From: an uncultured Granulicella sp.
GTDB lineage: Bacteria > Acidobacteriota > Terriglobia > Terriglobales > Acidobacteriaceae
Reading direction: 5' to 3'
DNA: 46,535 nt
Assembly (NCBI GenBank): GCA_937873265.1
Contig: CALMVL010000017.1
Location: 1-46,535, forward strand
Shown: one piece after another, positions 6,949 to 17,338 of the stretch
Layout of the letters: every line of letters begins with the position of its first letter
Position numbering within the stretch: the first letter of the stretch is position 1
The notes under the pieces: generated by a model
The model's database searches: none
The model's input: the letters and a program-made list of their open reading frames with translations, nothing else
What the model was told of the DNA's origin: nothing
Translations under genes and position numbers: made by a program

Positions 6949-9900
6949 GTGAAGGCCTGGGAGACGGGCGTCTCTGGCGCAGGGAACAGAGGAGATTGGT
7001 TGGTGCGTTGGGGCCGTAGGCGCGGGCGATGGTTGAGGAGGATGCGACTCAGGGCGATATGCGGGTGTGCCGCGGCGGCAGCTCTGTTTGGCGCGCCCGG
7101 CCGGCACCTGGGGGCGCAGGCTCCGCCGTCGCCAACCCAGAGCGTTCCAGCCCCTTCGTCGACCACGGGCGGCAGCGCGACCGGGCAGGGCGCGAATCCG
7201 ACAGCTCCGGCGGCGGTTCCCGAGGCGTCGCAGAAGCCGGCTCCGCAGAGCGAGCAGGGGACCAAGGTCGTGCCGTCCTCGACAGCGGGACAGCCAGTTG
7301 CGCCGACGGTGTGGGATCTGAAGGGGGTGCGGGTCGACAGCATTCAGTTTGAGGGGGTGACTTTTAACGCCAAGGAACAGCTTCCGAACCAACTCGAGCA
7401 GAAGGTCGGGACACCGCTTGACCCGGAGGCTGTTCGCGCCAGCACGCGACGGCTGTTTCAGAGCGGGCGCTATGTCGATATCGCGGTGCGAGCGGTGCGC
7501 ACGAGCGGTGGGGTGGCGCTGTATTTCGCGGGCACGCCGCAATACTTCGTAGGCCGCATCACCATCAATGGGGTGAAGATTGAACGGCTCTCCGCCCTGC
7601 TGGAGTACGCGACCAAGCTCGATCCGGGGACGGCCTTTACGGCTTCCGCAGTGCCCGCTGCCGTGCAGGGCGTGAAGGATACGCTCGCGCGCAATGGGTA
7701 TTACGTGCCGACCGTAACCGCGTCGACTGAGCTCGACAAGGCCAACCAGCAGGAAAATGTGAGCTTCATGGTGGCCACCGGACCGCAGGCGCGCGTGGGC
7801 AATATCACGATCGACGGGAACGATCCCGGGTTGACGGAGCACGATTTTCGCAAGAAGGGCAAGCTCAAGCGGAAGAGCAAGATCACGCGCGACACGACGA
7901 GCAATGCACTGGATGCGCTGCGGGGCGTGTACCAGAAGAAGGATCGGCTGGAAGGCACGGTGACGCTCGAGAAGCAGACCTATGATGCGGCGAACCACCA
8001 GGTCGATTACACGTTTCGCGCGAGCCAGGGGCCGGCGGTGAAGGTCTCGATCGAAGGCGTTAAGGTTTCGAAGTCGAGGCTTAAGCTGCTGATCCCCATC
8101 TTTGAAGAGGGCACGATTGATAACGACCTGCTGAACGAGGGAACGCACAACATTAAGGATTTCCTGCAGCAGCAGGGCTACTTCGACGCGCAGGTCGAGT
8201 ACAAGGTGATCGGCCAGGGAAGCGCGGCCGAGAGCGTCGTGTATACGGTCGACAAGGGCGAGCGACACAAGGTGCTCGAGGTGAACTTCAAGGGAAACAA
8301 GTACCTGAACGAGGACACGCTGCGCGAACGCGTGCAGGTGCAGAAGGCGGACCTGTACGTCCGCAACGGCCGGTACAGCCAGGCGCTGGTGAATGCCGAC
8401 GTAAGCTCGATCCAGGCGATCTACCGGGCAAACGGCTTCTCCTCGGCGAAGGTCACCGCGACGGTGCGGGACATCGACACCGGCAAGAACGGCAAGAATC
8501 TGAAGGTGGGCGGCGTCGATGTGACCTACACCATCGTCGAAGGCGCGCAGCAGAGCTTCGGCACGGTGAAGCTGGTGGGGGTGGATCCATCGCGCGTGGC
8601 CGCGGTAAGCGGTCTGCTGAACGCCCAGGAGGGGCAGCCCTTCTCGCTGATTACGCTTTCGGGCGACCGGGACGCGGTGCTGGGCTACTTCATCAGCAAC
8701 GGCTTCGATCAGGCCAAGGTGGAGATCCGGCAGACGAAGGAAGCGGCCGACCCGACGCGAACGGATGTTGCGCTCGATGTTTCTGAGGGGCAACAGGTGT
8801 CGATTGGCAAGGTGCTGCTTTCGGGCGACACGCGCACCCGGCCAAAGGTGGTCCAGCAGCAGATTACGGTTCATCCGTCTGATCCGCTCGATCAGAGCGC
8901 GCTGCTCGACACGCAGCGCAATCTCTACAACCTGGCTCTGTTCAACGAGGTTGTCGCTGCGGTGCAGAATCCACAGGGGCAGGTTCCGGAGAAGAATGTG
9001 CTGATTCAGTTGACGGAGGCGCGGCGGTGGGATGTGACCTACGGCTTCGGCTTCGAGGCACAGACAGGTACGCCGAGCCGCGGGATGATCTCGCCTGCGT
9101 CGGCCATCCTGCTGGGGCTGAATCCGAACGACACGGCACAGTATTCGCAGAACGGAAAGGCGGGCGTCAGCCCGCGGGTGTCGCTCGATGTGTCGCGAAT
9201 TAACCTGCGTGGAACCGACCAGTCGCTGACGCTGCATACGACCTATGGTTTGCTCGAGACGGTGGCCACGATGTCGTACAACACGCCGCATCTGTTCGGC
9301 AATCGCAACTTCGCCGCGACGGCGACGGGCGGCTACTCGAATGTGCAGAACATCACCACATTTACGGCGTCGACCCTGCAGGCGGACTTTCGCGTGAGCG
9401 AACGGTATGGCCGCAAGGATACGTTTATCTACGACTTTCAGTACCGCCGGGTGAAGGTCGATCCGGGCACGCTGCAAGTTTCCGCGAACCTGATTCCGCT
9501 GCTGTCGCAGCCGGTGCGCGTGGGCGGACCGGGCGTGACGTGGCTGCACGACACGCGAAGTCCGAGTCCGCTGGACGCGCATAAGGGCTCGTACACGTCC
9601 GTGGCGGAGTTCTGGGCGGCGTCGCAGTTCGGATCGCAGACGAGCTTCAATCGCGTCGATGTGTCCAACTCCACGTACTACCAGTTCGGCAAGCACAAGT
9701 ACGTTTTGGCGCGTAACACGCGTTTCGGCTTCGAGAACGCGTTCGGCAAGAATCCGAATGCGGGGAATTCCGTGTGCCTGGGCGTTCTGCTGACGACCAA
9801 TCCGAGCTGCAGCGCGGTTCCGCTGCCAGAGCGGTTGTATGCCGGTGGGGCCTCGTCGTTGCGCGGATTTTCGATCAACTCGGCCGGTCCCCGTGACCTG

Positions 9901-10338
9901 CAGACGGGCTTTCCGGTCGGTGGGACGGCTGTGATTATCAATCAGCTGGAGCTTCGGCTGCCGCCGCCGACGTTGCCGGTGGTCGGCAGCAGCGTGAGCT
10001 TTGTTGTGTTTCACGACATGGGCAACGTCTTCCAGAATGCGAGCGACCTGTTTCCGAGCTTTACCCGCTTTCATCAGCCGAACCAGACGACCTGCTATGA
10101 CGTTTCGAGTGTTGCGGTCGTGACGTCGCACGTCGGCACCTGCTCCTTCAACTACTTTTCCCATGCGATCGGCCTGGGAGCTCGGTATAACACGCCGGTC
10201 GGTCCGATTCGTGCAGATTTTAGTTACAATCTGAACCCGACGGTTTACCCGGTGCTGTATGACTTCAGCAATAGCAATCCACATTCCGGCAACTCGGGAC
10301 ACTTCAACTTTTTCTTCAGCATTGGACAGAGCTTCTAG
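6949..10338 (+). CDS. bamA: Outer membrane protein assembly factor BamA / Omp85 family (multiple POTRA repeats plus beta-barrel)
   Basis: Signal-like RLRAICGCAAAAALFGAPG; repeated POTRA-like modules (VRVDSIQFEGV.., VGRITINGVKI.., VKVSIEGVKV.., HKVLEVNFKGNKYLNEDTLRERV); RLYAGGASSLRGFSINSAGPRD and C-terminal F (FNFFFSIGQSF). Confidence 0.93.
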   Translation: MKAWETGVSGAGNRGDWLVRWGRRRGRWLRRMRLRAICGCAAAAALFGAPGRHLGAQAPPSPTQSVPAPSSTTGGSATGQGANPTAPAAVPEASQKPAPQSEQGTKVVPSSTAGQPVAPTVWDLKGVRVDSIQFEGVTFNAKEQLPNQLEQKVGTPLDPEAVRASTRRLFQSGRYVDIAVRAVRTSGGVALYFAGTPQYFVGRITINGVKIERLSALLEYATKLDPGTAFTASAVPAAVQGVKDTLARNGYYVPTVTASTELDKANQQENVSFMVATGPQARVGNITIDGNDPGLTEHDFRKKGKLKRKSKITRDTTSNALDALRGVYQKKDRLEGTVTLEKQTYDAANHQVDYTFRASQGPAVKVSIEGVKVSKSRLKLLIPIFEEGTIDNDLLNEGTHNIKDFLQQQGYFDAQVEYKVIGQGSAAESVVYTVDKGERHKVLEVNFKGNKYLNEDTLRERVQVQKADLYVRNGRYSQALVNADVSSIQAIYRANGFSSAKVTATVRDIDTGKNGKNLKVGGVDVTYTIVEGAQQSFGTVKLVGVDPSRVAAVSGLLNAQEGQPFSLITLSGDRDAVLGYFISNGFDQAKVEIRQTKEAADPTRTDVALDVSEGQQVSIGKVLLSGDTRTRPKVVQQQITVHPSDPLDQSALLDTQRNLYNLALFNEVVAAVQNPQGQVPEKNVLIQLTEARRWDVTYGFGFEAQTGTPSRGMISPASAILLGLNPNDTAQYSQNGKAGVSPRVSLDVSRINLRGTDQSLTLHTTYGLLETVATMSYNTPHLFGNRNFAATATGGYSNVQNITTFTASTLQADFRVSERYGRKDTFIYDFQYRRVKVDPGTLQVSANLIPLLSQPVRVGGPGVTWLHDTRSPSPLDAHKGSYTSVAEFWAASQFGSQTSFNRVDVSNSTYYQFGKHKYVLARNTRFGFENAFGKNPNAGNSVCLGVLLTTNPSCSAVPLPERLYAGGASSLRGFSINSAGPRDLQTGFPVGGTAVIINQLELRLPPPTLPVVGSSVSFVVFHDMGNVFQNASDLFPSFTRFHQPNQTTCYDVSSVAVVTSHVGTCSFNYFSHAIGLGARYNTPVGPIRADFSYNLNPTVYPVLYDFSNSNPHSGNSGHFNFFFSIGQSF

Positions 10339-11124
10339 ATGATGACGCTCGCTCAAGTCGTTGATCGCGGTCTGCTGGGCCGGCCCTTGCGGCTGATTGC
10401 AGCAGTGCTGCTGGCGGTCTCTCCATGCGTTGGGCAGCAGGGCGCGCCGACCGAGGGCGCGGCGAACGCGTCACCCCGGCAACCGGGGGAGGTTATCGAC
10501 CGCGTGGTTGCTGTGGTGAATCAGGATCCGGTGCTTGACAGCGACCTCGACGAGGAGCGCCGATTTGTGAGCTTCCAGCCGATCACGGACCCCACGGGCT
10601 CGTTCTCGCGGCAGCGGGCGCTCGAACGGCTGATTGATCGCACGCTGATCCTGCAGCAGGCCAAGATCCAGGCGCAGCCGCCGGTTTCGGACAGCAAACT
10701 GGATGCCGAACTGCTGCAGCTGCGGAAGGATCTGCCTGCCTGCAGGCAGTACCAGTGCCAGACCGATGCGGGCTGGAAGCGGTATGTCAGCGATCACGGG
10801 TTCACGATGGCGGAGCTGCGCGAGCGCTGGCGGCAGCGCATGGAGGTCCTTGATTTTATCGAGCTGCGATTTCGCGGGGGCATCCAGATCTCCCAAGCGG
10901 AGATTGACAGCTACTACACGAAGTCGCTGCTGCCGGAGTACCGCAAGCAGGGGGTAGTTGCGCCCAAGGTGGATGCGATTTCGGATCGGATCCGGGAGGT
11001 GCTGCTGGAGCAGCAGGTGAGCAGCCTGTTGAGTGACTGGTTGAAGTCGCTGCGCGCGCAGGGCAGTATCCGCATCATGAGCGCCGACGATACTTTGCCG
11101 GAGGAGGGCGTCGTCGAACCATGA
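10339..11124 (+). CDS. SurA-like periplasmic chaperone (no recognisable parvulin PPIase domain)
   Basis: Signal peptide; VIDRVVAVVNQDPVLDSDLDEERRF (SurA N-terminal signature); starts immediately after the bamA stop. Confidence 0.75.
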   Translation: MMTLAQVVDRGLLGRPLRLIAAVLLAVSPCVGQQGAPTEGAANASPRQPGEVIDRVVAVVNQDPVLDSDLDEERRFVSFQPITDPTGSFSRQRALERLIDRTLILQQAKIQAQPPVSDSKLDAELLQLRKDLPACRQYQCQTDAGWKRYVSDHGFTMAELRERWRQRMEVLDFIELRFRGGIQISQAEIDSYYTKSLLPEYRKQGVVAPKVDAISDRIREVLLEQQVSSLLSDWLKSLRAQGSIRIMSADDTLPEEGVVEP

Positions 11125-14100
11125 GCCCCCAGCCGCCGATTGATCCGCAGGACACGTCTGCAATGCCGCCTCCGGCGACACCGCCCCGCTCGCGGCGGAG
11201 ATCGATCGGGCTGCGCATCGCGCGCGCTTTTGCCTGGTTCGGCCTCGTTCTTGTGCTGTTGGTGGCGTTGGGCCTGCTGGGCATCACCTGGTACTCGAAG
11301 ACACCCGATTTTGAGCGGCGCGTGAGCACGGAGGTGGTGCAGGTTCTGCAGGATTCGACCGGCGGCCGCGTCGAACTGGGAAGGATTTCGATCGACCTGT
11401 GGCATCTGGCGATCGAAGTGGATGGCCTGGTCATCCACGGTCTCGAGCCGGCCGGCGAAGCGCCGTACATTGCGGTGGATAAAATCCTGATCCGGCTCAA
11501 GATCAACACCGTACTCTCGCACACGGTGGGAAGGGGCGCGCAGTCGCACCTCGGCTTGAACTTCCTGCGGGCGGATCAGCCGCGCATCCACCTGATCATC
11601 GACAAGGACGGCAAAACCAACCAGCCGACGCCGAAGACGCCGAGCACCAGCACGGAGCCGCTGCAGAATACGCTGCTCGATTTTCAGGCGAAGGAGGTCG
11701 AGGTGGCCAATGGGGTGGCCCTGATCAACGATCGCGCCATCCCGCTCGATGCGGCCGCGCGCGATCTGCAGGCGACAGTTCGATACCTGCCATCGACCGA
11801 TCGATACGGAGCGACGATCGACCTGAACGACCTGCGTACGAGAACGGCCAAGGAGCCGGAGGCGCAGTCGCGGCTGCACCTGGAGGCGCAGATTGGGCGC
11901 GACATTGCGACGGTGGACCGGTTCGACTTTCACACCGGAGCCGACTCCGAGCTCGAGGCGACGGCCGCCATCCAGCACTTCGCGAAGCCGGAGTGGCAGG
12001 TGGGCGTTGACGGCTCGCTCGCGCTCAAACAGATTTCGGTGCTGGGCGGCGTTGCGGGTCTGAACGCGGGGGCGCTGGAGCTGCACGTGAAGGGGCACAA
12101 CTGCTACACCGCGCCCGTCGAAGCGCAGAAGCAGCAGCCGCGCTTCTGGCAGCGCCGGCATCCGAAGGACGCCGGGAAGCCAAGCACGGCTGTTTTGCCG
12201 CCGGATCCGGACTGCCAGGCGGGGTATCTGGTGGTGGGTGAGGTTAAGCTGCACAATGCGGGCTACCGCGATGAGAACGTGCGGCTGCATGACATCAATG
12301 GCGGGGCACAGCTCCATGTGACGCCGACGGAGCTGCTGTTTACGGCGCTCACCGGGTATTTGCCAGGCGGGGGAAGTGCTGCGGGCGAGTTGCGGATCTC
12401 GAACTGGCTGGGCGAGGTGCCGTCGAGTGCGCCGTCCGAATCACCGACGACGGTAGCCGCCGCGAAGACGGCCAACAACGTCGCCAAAGGCGCGGGTGCA
12501 GCGCAGCCTGTGCAGTCGGTGAACATTACGCCGGTCGAGCGCGCGCAGGCGTTCCTGAAGGTCACGGTGGATCGCATTCCGCTGCGCACGCTGCTGGATA
12601 TCGCCGGCCCGGAGCACTATGGCGATCTTGGCTTTGACACGGCGATCTCCGGACCGGTGACGGCGGAGTGGGGTGGGCCTGCCACCGAGATCGCCGACAC
12701 CGTAAACGTGGACGGGAGTCTGAGCTTTGCACCCACCGGGGTGCGGCGGCGCGGGGCGGCGGCGAACGTTCCGGTGCGCGGAGAGGCTGTGGCGCACTAT
12801 CGCGGGGCATCGCAGACGGTGACGCTCGATCGAGTTTCGCTGCAGACACTTGCCTCAACGCTGAACGCCAGCGGAACGTTGGGAGTGAACAACGGCGATC
12901 CCCTGACGAATCTGCGACTCGACCTCCAAGCGCGGGATCTGGGCGAGTACGACCAGATGCTGCAGACGCTTGGATTTGAGGCGAATGGAAAGAAAGGATC
13001 CGCGGCGCTTCCCGTGGTGCTGCATGGGACGCTCGGCTTCCAGGGAACAGCGAGGGGCCGACTTCGGGCGATCGACGTCAAAGGACACCTCCAAGCCAAT
13101 CAGATTGAGGCGAAGCTGGGCAGTCAGGCCGACGTACTCATTGATTCGGTCGTGGCGGATGCCGAGTACACGCCCGCGGGCGTTTCGGTCGCGAGCTCGA
13201 CCATCAAGCGGCAGTCGGCGGTGCTGAACGTCGCCGGCTCGTTTAAGCCGCGGCGGGCCGTTTCTCGACGAGGGGTGGTGTCGTATGTGTGGGATGACGG
13301 AACGACGGTCGACGCCAAGGTTCAGCTGGCGAACGCGCAGGTCGCCGACGTGCTCCAGCTTGCGGGGCAGCAGGGCAAGGTGGACCTGACCGGCACGATG
13401 AACGTCAACGTGCATGGGGCTGGAACGCTTAAGAACATCTCGGGCGGCGGACAGATCGCGCTGACGAACGGCGTCGCGTATGGCGAGCCGTATGAGAGCG
13501 CGGTGGTGACTGCGACCCTGAACGGCAGGCAGGTAGAGGCCAGCAATGTGGCGCTGCGGCTGCACGGGATGCAGATCGCGGGCAACGGCGGATACAACCT
13601 GGACACAGAGCGGCTGCATGCGCACATCGAGGGTGACCATCTGCAGCTGTCAAAGTTCGTTCTGGTGCAGAAGCAGAAACTGAATGCGGACGGGGTGTTG
13701 AGCCTGCGCGCCGATGCCGACGGCACGTTGAAAGAGCCGGGGCTGACGGCGAACCTGAACCTGACCAATACGAACTACAACGGGCAGCAACTGGGACAGC
13801 TGGCGGCGAACCTGCACAGTCAGGGCACGAACCTGTTCTACAGCCTCACCTCCAACCTGGTGTCGACCAGCGTCCAGGCGCAGGGACAGACCTCGCTGGT
13901 GGGCAACTACGACACGGACGCGAAGCTGACGCTCACGGGATTCGACATCGGTAAGGCGATGGCGATTCTTTCGCCGGGAAACACGCTGAAGGCGCAGTCT
14001 TCGATCAACGGCACGGTCACGGTCCATGGTCCGGTCAAAACGCCCACGGCCTTGACAGCAACGGCGGAGCTCAGCCCGGTGGACGTGACGGTGCAGGGGT

Positions 14101-15518
14101 TTGATCTGAAGGCGCAGAGCCCGCTGCGTGTAGGCCTGCGCAACGGCGTGGCCACGCTGGAGGAGGTGCACATCACGGGGCAGGACACGGATCTGCGCGC
14201 CAGCGGCACGGTTGAGCTGCTCGGGGTGACGGACCCCAAGGGCGGCGTGATCAACGTGCGGTCGACGGGATCGCTGAATGTGGCGCTGCTGCACACCTTT
14301 GACCGCGACGTGACCTCCGACGGCAAGGTCACGTTTGAGGTGACGGCAGGCGGACGGGTAAAGAATCCGGCGCTTACCGGCAACGTTGACTTCCAGAAGG
14401 TCGATCTCGCTCTTGACGGCATACCGAACGGACTCAGCAATTTGACGGGCCGGCTGGTCTTCAACGAAAACCGTCTCCAGGTCGAGAATCTGACCGCGAC
14501 GACGGGCGGCGGCACGCTCAAGATTGGCGGATTTCTGACGTACAGGAACGGCATCTTCGCCGACCTGACCGCGACCGCCGATGCGACGCGCATCCGGCTT
14601 TACGGGCTGAGCGGCACCGCGAACACAAGTCTGCAGCTGCAGGGCACGTCGGATTCCATGCTGCTGAGCGGCAACGTGCTGCTGACGCGTTTCGGGGTTG
14701 GCGCCGATGTGGACTTCGCCGCGTTCGCCGGATCAGGCGGGGTGAGCGCTCCGCCGGACCCGGACTCGATCACCAATAAAATCCGCATGGATATCCGGGT
14801 GCAGAGTTCGCCGCAGCTGGATTTCCAGAACTCCTATGCCAAGCTGGCCGGAACCGTGGACCTGACGGTCCGCGGGACGGTTGCCGAGCCGAGCGTACTG
14901 GGCCGCATCCAGATCACCGAGGGCAGCGCGACCTTTGCCGGAACCAAATACCAGGTGCAACGCGGAACAATCTACTTCGCCAACCCGGTCCGGATCGACC
15001 CGTTGATCGACCTCGACGTAACCGCGCGTGTGGAGAATTACGACATCACCATCAGCCTGCACGGCACCACGACCAACCTGAAGCCGACCTACCGCTCCGA
15101 GCCGCCGCTGAGCGAGTCGGACGTGTTTGCTCTGCTGGCGCTCGGCCGGACGCAGGAGGAGGCGCAGATCTACTCCGAACAGCAGACGCAGGCCGGCACC
15201 GATCCGACGACGAGCGCTTTGCTGGGCGGGGCGCTGAACGCAACGGTGAGCAATCGGGTGTCAAAGCTGTTCGGCGGCGGCAGCGTCAAGATCGACCCGT
15301 CGTTTGTCGGCACGCTGGGCACGGCGTCGCCGCGGATCACGGTGCAGCAGCAGCTCTCGCAGCAGCTCTCCGTAACCTTTGCCACGGACGTCAACTCGTC
15401 GCAGCAGCAGCTCATCTCGGCGCAGTATGCCGTGAGCGACGACCAATCGATCGTGATTACTCGGGATGAGACCGGCGTCTTCAGCATCGTGTACAAGCTG
15501 CGGAAACGATACCGCTAG
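11121..15518 (+). CDS. tamB: Translocation/assembly module TamB
   Basis: 1465 aa; N-terminal TM anchor, repetitive beta-rich AsmA/TamB-like body, C-terminal DUF490-type region (GRIQITEGSATFAGTKYQVQRGTIYFANPVRIDPLIDLDVTARVENYDITISLHGT.., PPLSESDVFALLALG). Confidence 0.93.
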   Translation: MSPQPPIDPQDTSAMPPPATPPRSRRRSIGLRIARAFAWFGLVLVLLVALGLLGITWYSKTPDFERRVSTEVVQVLQDSTGGRVELGRISIDLWHLAIEVDGLVIHGLEPAGEAPYIAVDKILIRLKINTVLSHTVGRGAQSHLGLNFLRADQPRIHLIIDKDGKTNQPTPKTPSTSTEPLQNTLLDFQAKEVEVANGVALINDRAIPLDAAARDLQATVRYLPSTDRYGATIDLNDLRTRTAKEPEAQSRLHLEAQIGRDIATVDRFDFHTGADSELEATAAIQHFAKPEWQVGVDGSLALKQISVLGGVAGLNAGALELHVKGHNCYTAPVEAQKQQPRFWQRRHPKDAGKPSTAVLPPDPDCQAGYLVVGEVKLHNAGYRDENVRLHDINGGAQLHVTPTELLFTALTGYLPGGGSAAGELRISNWLGEVPSSAPSESPTTVAAAKTANNVAKGAGAAQPVQSVNITPVERAQAFLKVTVDRIPLRTLLDIAGPEHYGDLGFDTAISGPVTAEWGGPATEIADTVNVDGSLSFAPTGVRRRGAAANVPVRGEAVAHYRGASQTVTLDRVSLQTLASTLNASGTLGVNNGDPLTNLRLDLQARDLGEYDQMLQTLGFEANGKKGSAALPVVLHGTLGFQGTARGRLRAIDVKGHLQANQIEAKLGSQADVLIDSVVADAEYTPAGVSVASSTIKRQSAVLNVAGSFKPRRAVSRRGVVSYVWDDGTTVDAKVQLANAQVADVLQLAGQQGKVDLTGTMNVNVHGAGTLKNISGGGQIALTNGVAYGEPYESAVVTATLNGRQVEASNVALRLHGMQIAGNGGYNLDTERLHAHIEGDHLQLSKFVLVQKQKLNADGVLSLRADADGTLKEPGLTANLNLTNTNYNGQQLGQLAANLHSQGTNLFYSLTSNLVSTSVQAQGQTSLVGNYDTDAKLTLTGFDIGKAMAILSPGNTLKAQSSINGTVTVHGPVKTPTALTATAELSPVDVTVQGFDLKAQSPLRVGLRNGVATLEEVHITGQDTDLRASGTVELLGVTDPKGGVINVRSTGSLNVALLHTFDRDVTSDGKVTFEVTAGGRVKNPALTGNVDFQKVDLALDGIPNGLSNLTGRLVFNENRLQVENLTATTGGGTLKIGGFLTYRNGIFADLTATADATRIRLYGLSGTANTSLQLQGTSDSMLLSGNVLLTRFGVGADVDFAAFAGSGGVSAPPDPDSITNKIRMDIRVQSSPQLDFQNSYAKLAGTVDLTVRGTVAEPSVLGRIQITEGSATFAGTKYQVQRGTIYFANPVRIDPLIDLDVTARVENYDITISLHGTTTNLKPTYRSEPPLSESDVFALLALGRTQEEAQIYSEQQTQAGTDPTTSALLGGALNATVSNRVSKLFGGGSVKIDPSFVGTLGTASPRITVQQQLSQQLSVTFATDVNSSQQQLISAQYAVSDDQSIVITRDETGVFSIVYKLRKRYR

Positions 15519-15592
15519 CCAATCTTTCACGGCCTGCGTAAGCTCCTGGTTAAGGTCGGGATGGGTGCAGGTCTGTCCCGCGAAGGAGGACT

Positions 15593-16372
15593 ATGGCGGC
15601 CTATCGAGTTCGCAGGTGGATAACGGGCGCGGTGCTCGGCTTGGGTCTGGCTTTGGTGGGTACGCGTGGCGGGCTGCCTCAGAGTGCCAGTTCCGGAGAC
15701 GCCCAGATCGAGGCGGAGGTCTCGAAGGCTCTCGACGCGAAGCAGTTTGCGAACGTGAAATCTTCAGTGCAGGATGGCGTGGTCATGCTAAGCGGCACGG
15801 TGGATGTGTATCGCGCGAAGGAAGACGCCGAGCGGAAGGTGCATCGTCGTAAAGGTGTGAAGAGCGTGAGCAATCAAATCGAGGTCGCCGGACCCACCGT
15901 GGAAGACGGAACGCTGCGCAACAAGCTGGCCGAGAAGCTCGCGTACGATCGCGTCGGCTATGGCACGACCGCGTTCAACGCGCTGACCATCGGCGTGGTG
16001 AACGGTGTGGTGACGCTGGGCGGCACAGCGTACGGCCCGACTGACAAGGACTCGGCGCTGAGTTTGGTCGAGAACTATCCGGGCGTGAAGGATGTGATCG
16101 ACAACATTGAGGTTGCGCCGGTTTCGCCGATGGACGACCGCATCCGGCTGGCCGAGGCGCGCGCGATCTACGGGACCTCGCAGCTGAACAAATATGCGAT
16201 CGATCCGGCCAAGCCGATTCGCATCACCGTGGTCAACGGCAATGTAACACTCTCGGGAGTGGTTGATAGCCAGGCCGATAAGGACATTGCGAACATACGG
16301 GCGAATCAGGTTCCTGGAGTGTTCAAGGTGGTCAACAATCTACAGGTTGCCGGAGCGCGGGAAAGCCAGTAA
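15593..16372 (+). CDS. Exported protein with three BON domains
   Basis: Signal peptide and repeated VQDGVVMLSGTVD / VVNGVVTLGGTAY / VVNGNVTLSGVVD motifs. Confidence 0.9.
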   Translation: MAAYRVRRWITGAVLGLGLALVGTRGGLPQSASSGDAQIEAEVSKALDAKQFANVKSSVQDGVVMLSGTVDVYRAKEDAERKVHRRKGVKSVSNQIEVAGPTVEDGTLRNKLAEKLAYDRVGYGTTAFNALTIGVVNGVVTLGGTAYGPTDKDSALSLVENYPGVKDVIDNIEVAPVSPMDDRIRLAEARAIYGTSQLNKYAIDPAKPIRITVVNGNVTLSGVVDSQADKDIANIRANQVPGVFKVVNNLQVAGARESQ

Positions 16373-16411
16373 TCCCTGCTGGTTGGGGGCTGGCTTCGGT
16401 ACCATGGAAAG

Positions 16412-17290
16412 ATGACGTCTACCCTGTGGCGCAGCACGGCCGTGACGCTGGAAATGATCAAGTGGGAGCACTCGATCTTTGCGCTGCCGTTCGCGCTTAC
16501 GGCGGCGGTACTCGCGGCGGGTGGGTGGCCCACCGAACGACAGTTGGTCTGGATCGTTGTCTGCATGGTCGCGGCGCGGTCAGCGGCGATGGCGTTCAAC
16601 CGCCTGGTGGATGCACGCCTGGACGCGGCCAATCCGCGCACCGCTATGCGAGCCCTTCCCGCGGGGTTACTTGGGGCCGGCTTTGTTGCGGGTTTCGTGG
16701 CGGTGAGCTGCGCAATTTTTGTGCTGGGCGCGGCCATGCTCAACCGGCTCACGCTGCTGCTCTCGCCCGTGTGCCTCGCCGTTGTGCTCGCGTACAGCTT
16801 CACCAAGCGGTGGACGCGCTGGTCGCACCTCGTGCTTGGCCTGGCGCTCGGCATCGCGCCCTCGGCCGCGTGGATAGCGGTGCGCGGCAGCCTCGATCCG
16901 CGAATTGTGGTGCTCACCGGTGCGGTGCTGCTGTGGGTCGGTGGCTTCGATGTGCTTTACGCGTGTCAAGACTTTGAGCACGACCGCACGGCCGGGCTGC
17001 ACAGTGTTCCGCAGGCCTTCGGCCTGGAAGGGGCGTTCTGGACGGCGCGTGCCATGCACGTCGGCATGATTGGGATGCTGCTTTGGCTGCTGGTCCTCTT
17101 CGGTTTGGGCTGGCCGGCGCAGATCGGTGTTGCCGTCGTGGCCCTGCTTCTGCTGTATGAGCATTCGATCGTCTCGCCCACCGACCTACGCCGCATGAAT
17201 GCTGCGTTTTTCACGCTGAACGGCGTGATCTCCGTCCTGTTCTTTTGCTTTGTGACCGCGGCCGTTCTTATGCGCAGTCAGCCCACGTAA
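16412..17290 (+). CDS. ubiA: UbiA-family prenyltransferase (4-hydroxybenzoate polyprenyltransferase-like)
   Basis: MIKWEHSIFALPFAL..., AAMAFNRLVDARLDAANPRTAMRALPAG, YACQDFEHDRTAGLHSVPQAFG (both Asp-rich motifs), multiple TM helices. Confidence 0.92.
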   Translation: MTSTLWRSTAVTLEMIKWEHSIFALPFALTAAVLAAGGWPTERQLVWIVVCMVAARSAAMAFNRLVDARLDAANPRTAMRALPAGLLGAGFVAGFVAVSCAIFVLGAAMLNRLTLLLSPVCLAVVLAYSFTKRWTRWSHLVLGLALGIAPSAAWIAVRGSLDPRIVVLTGAVLLWVGGFDVLYACQDFEHDRTAGLHSVPQAFGLEGAFWTARAMHVGMIGMLLWLLVLFGLGWPAQIGVAVVALLLLYEHSIVSPTDLRRMNAAFFTLNGVISVLFFCFVTAAVLMRSQPT

Positions 17291-17291
17291 G

Positions 17292-17317
17292 AAGACCCGC
17301 CATCGACGGCGGGTCTT
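17292..17317. terminator. Hairpin between convergent ubiA and csbD-like genes
   Basis: AAGACCCGCC-ATCGAC-GGCGGGTCTT, perfect 10-bp stem; only a weak T-rich tail. Confidence 0.6.
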
Positions 17318-17338
17318 GGTGTTTGAGTCTTAGCTGGA

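Noticed and set aside
6850-10356. 1168-aa minus-strand ORF antisense to bamA
   Set aside because: In codon phase with bamA, so its stops would need TTA/CTA/TCA sense codons, which are rare at this GC content; the product is Arg/Leu/His-rich with no domain, while the sense strand clearly encodes an Omp85 protein
15346-15420. GCAGCAGCTC repeats near the tamB 3' end
   Set aside because: Reflects a QQQLSQQLS coding repeat, not a separate DNA repeat element
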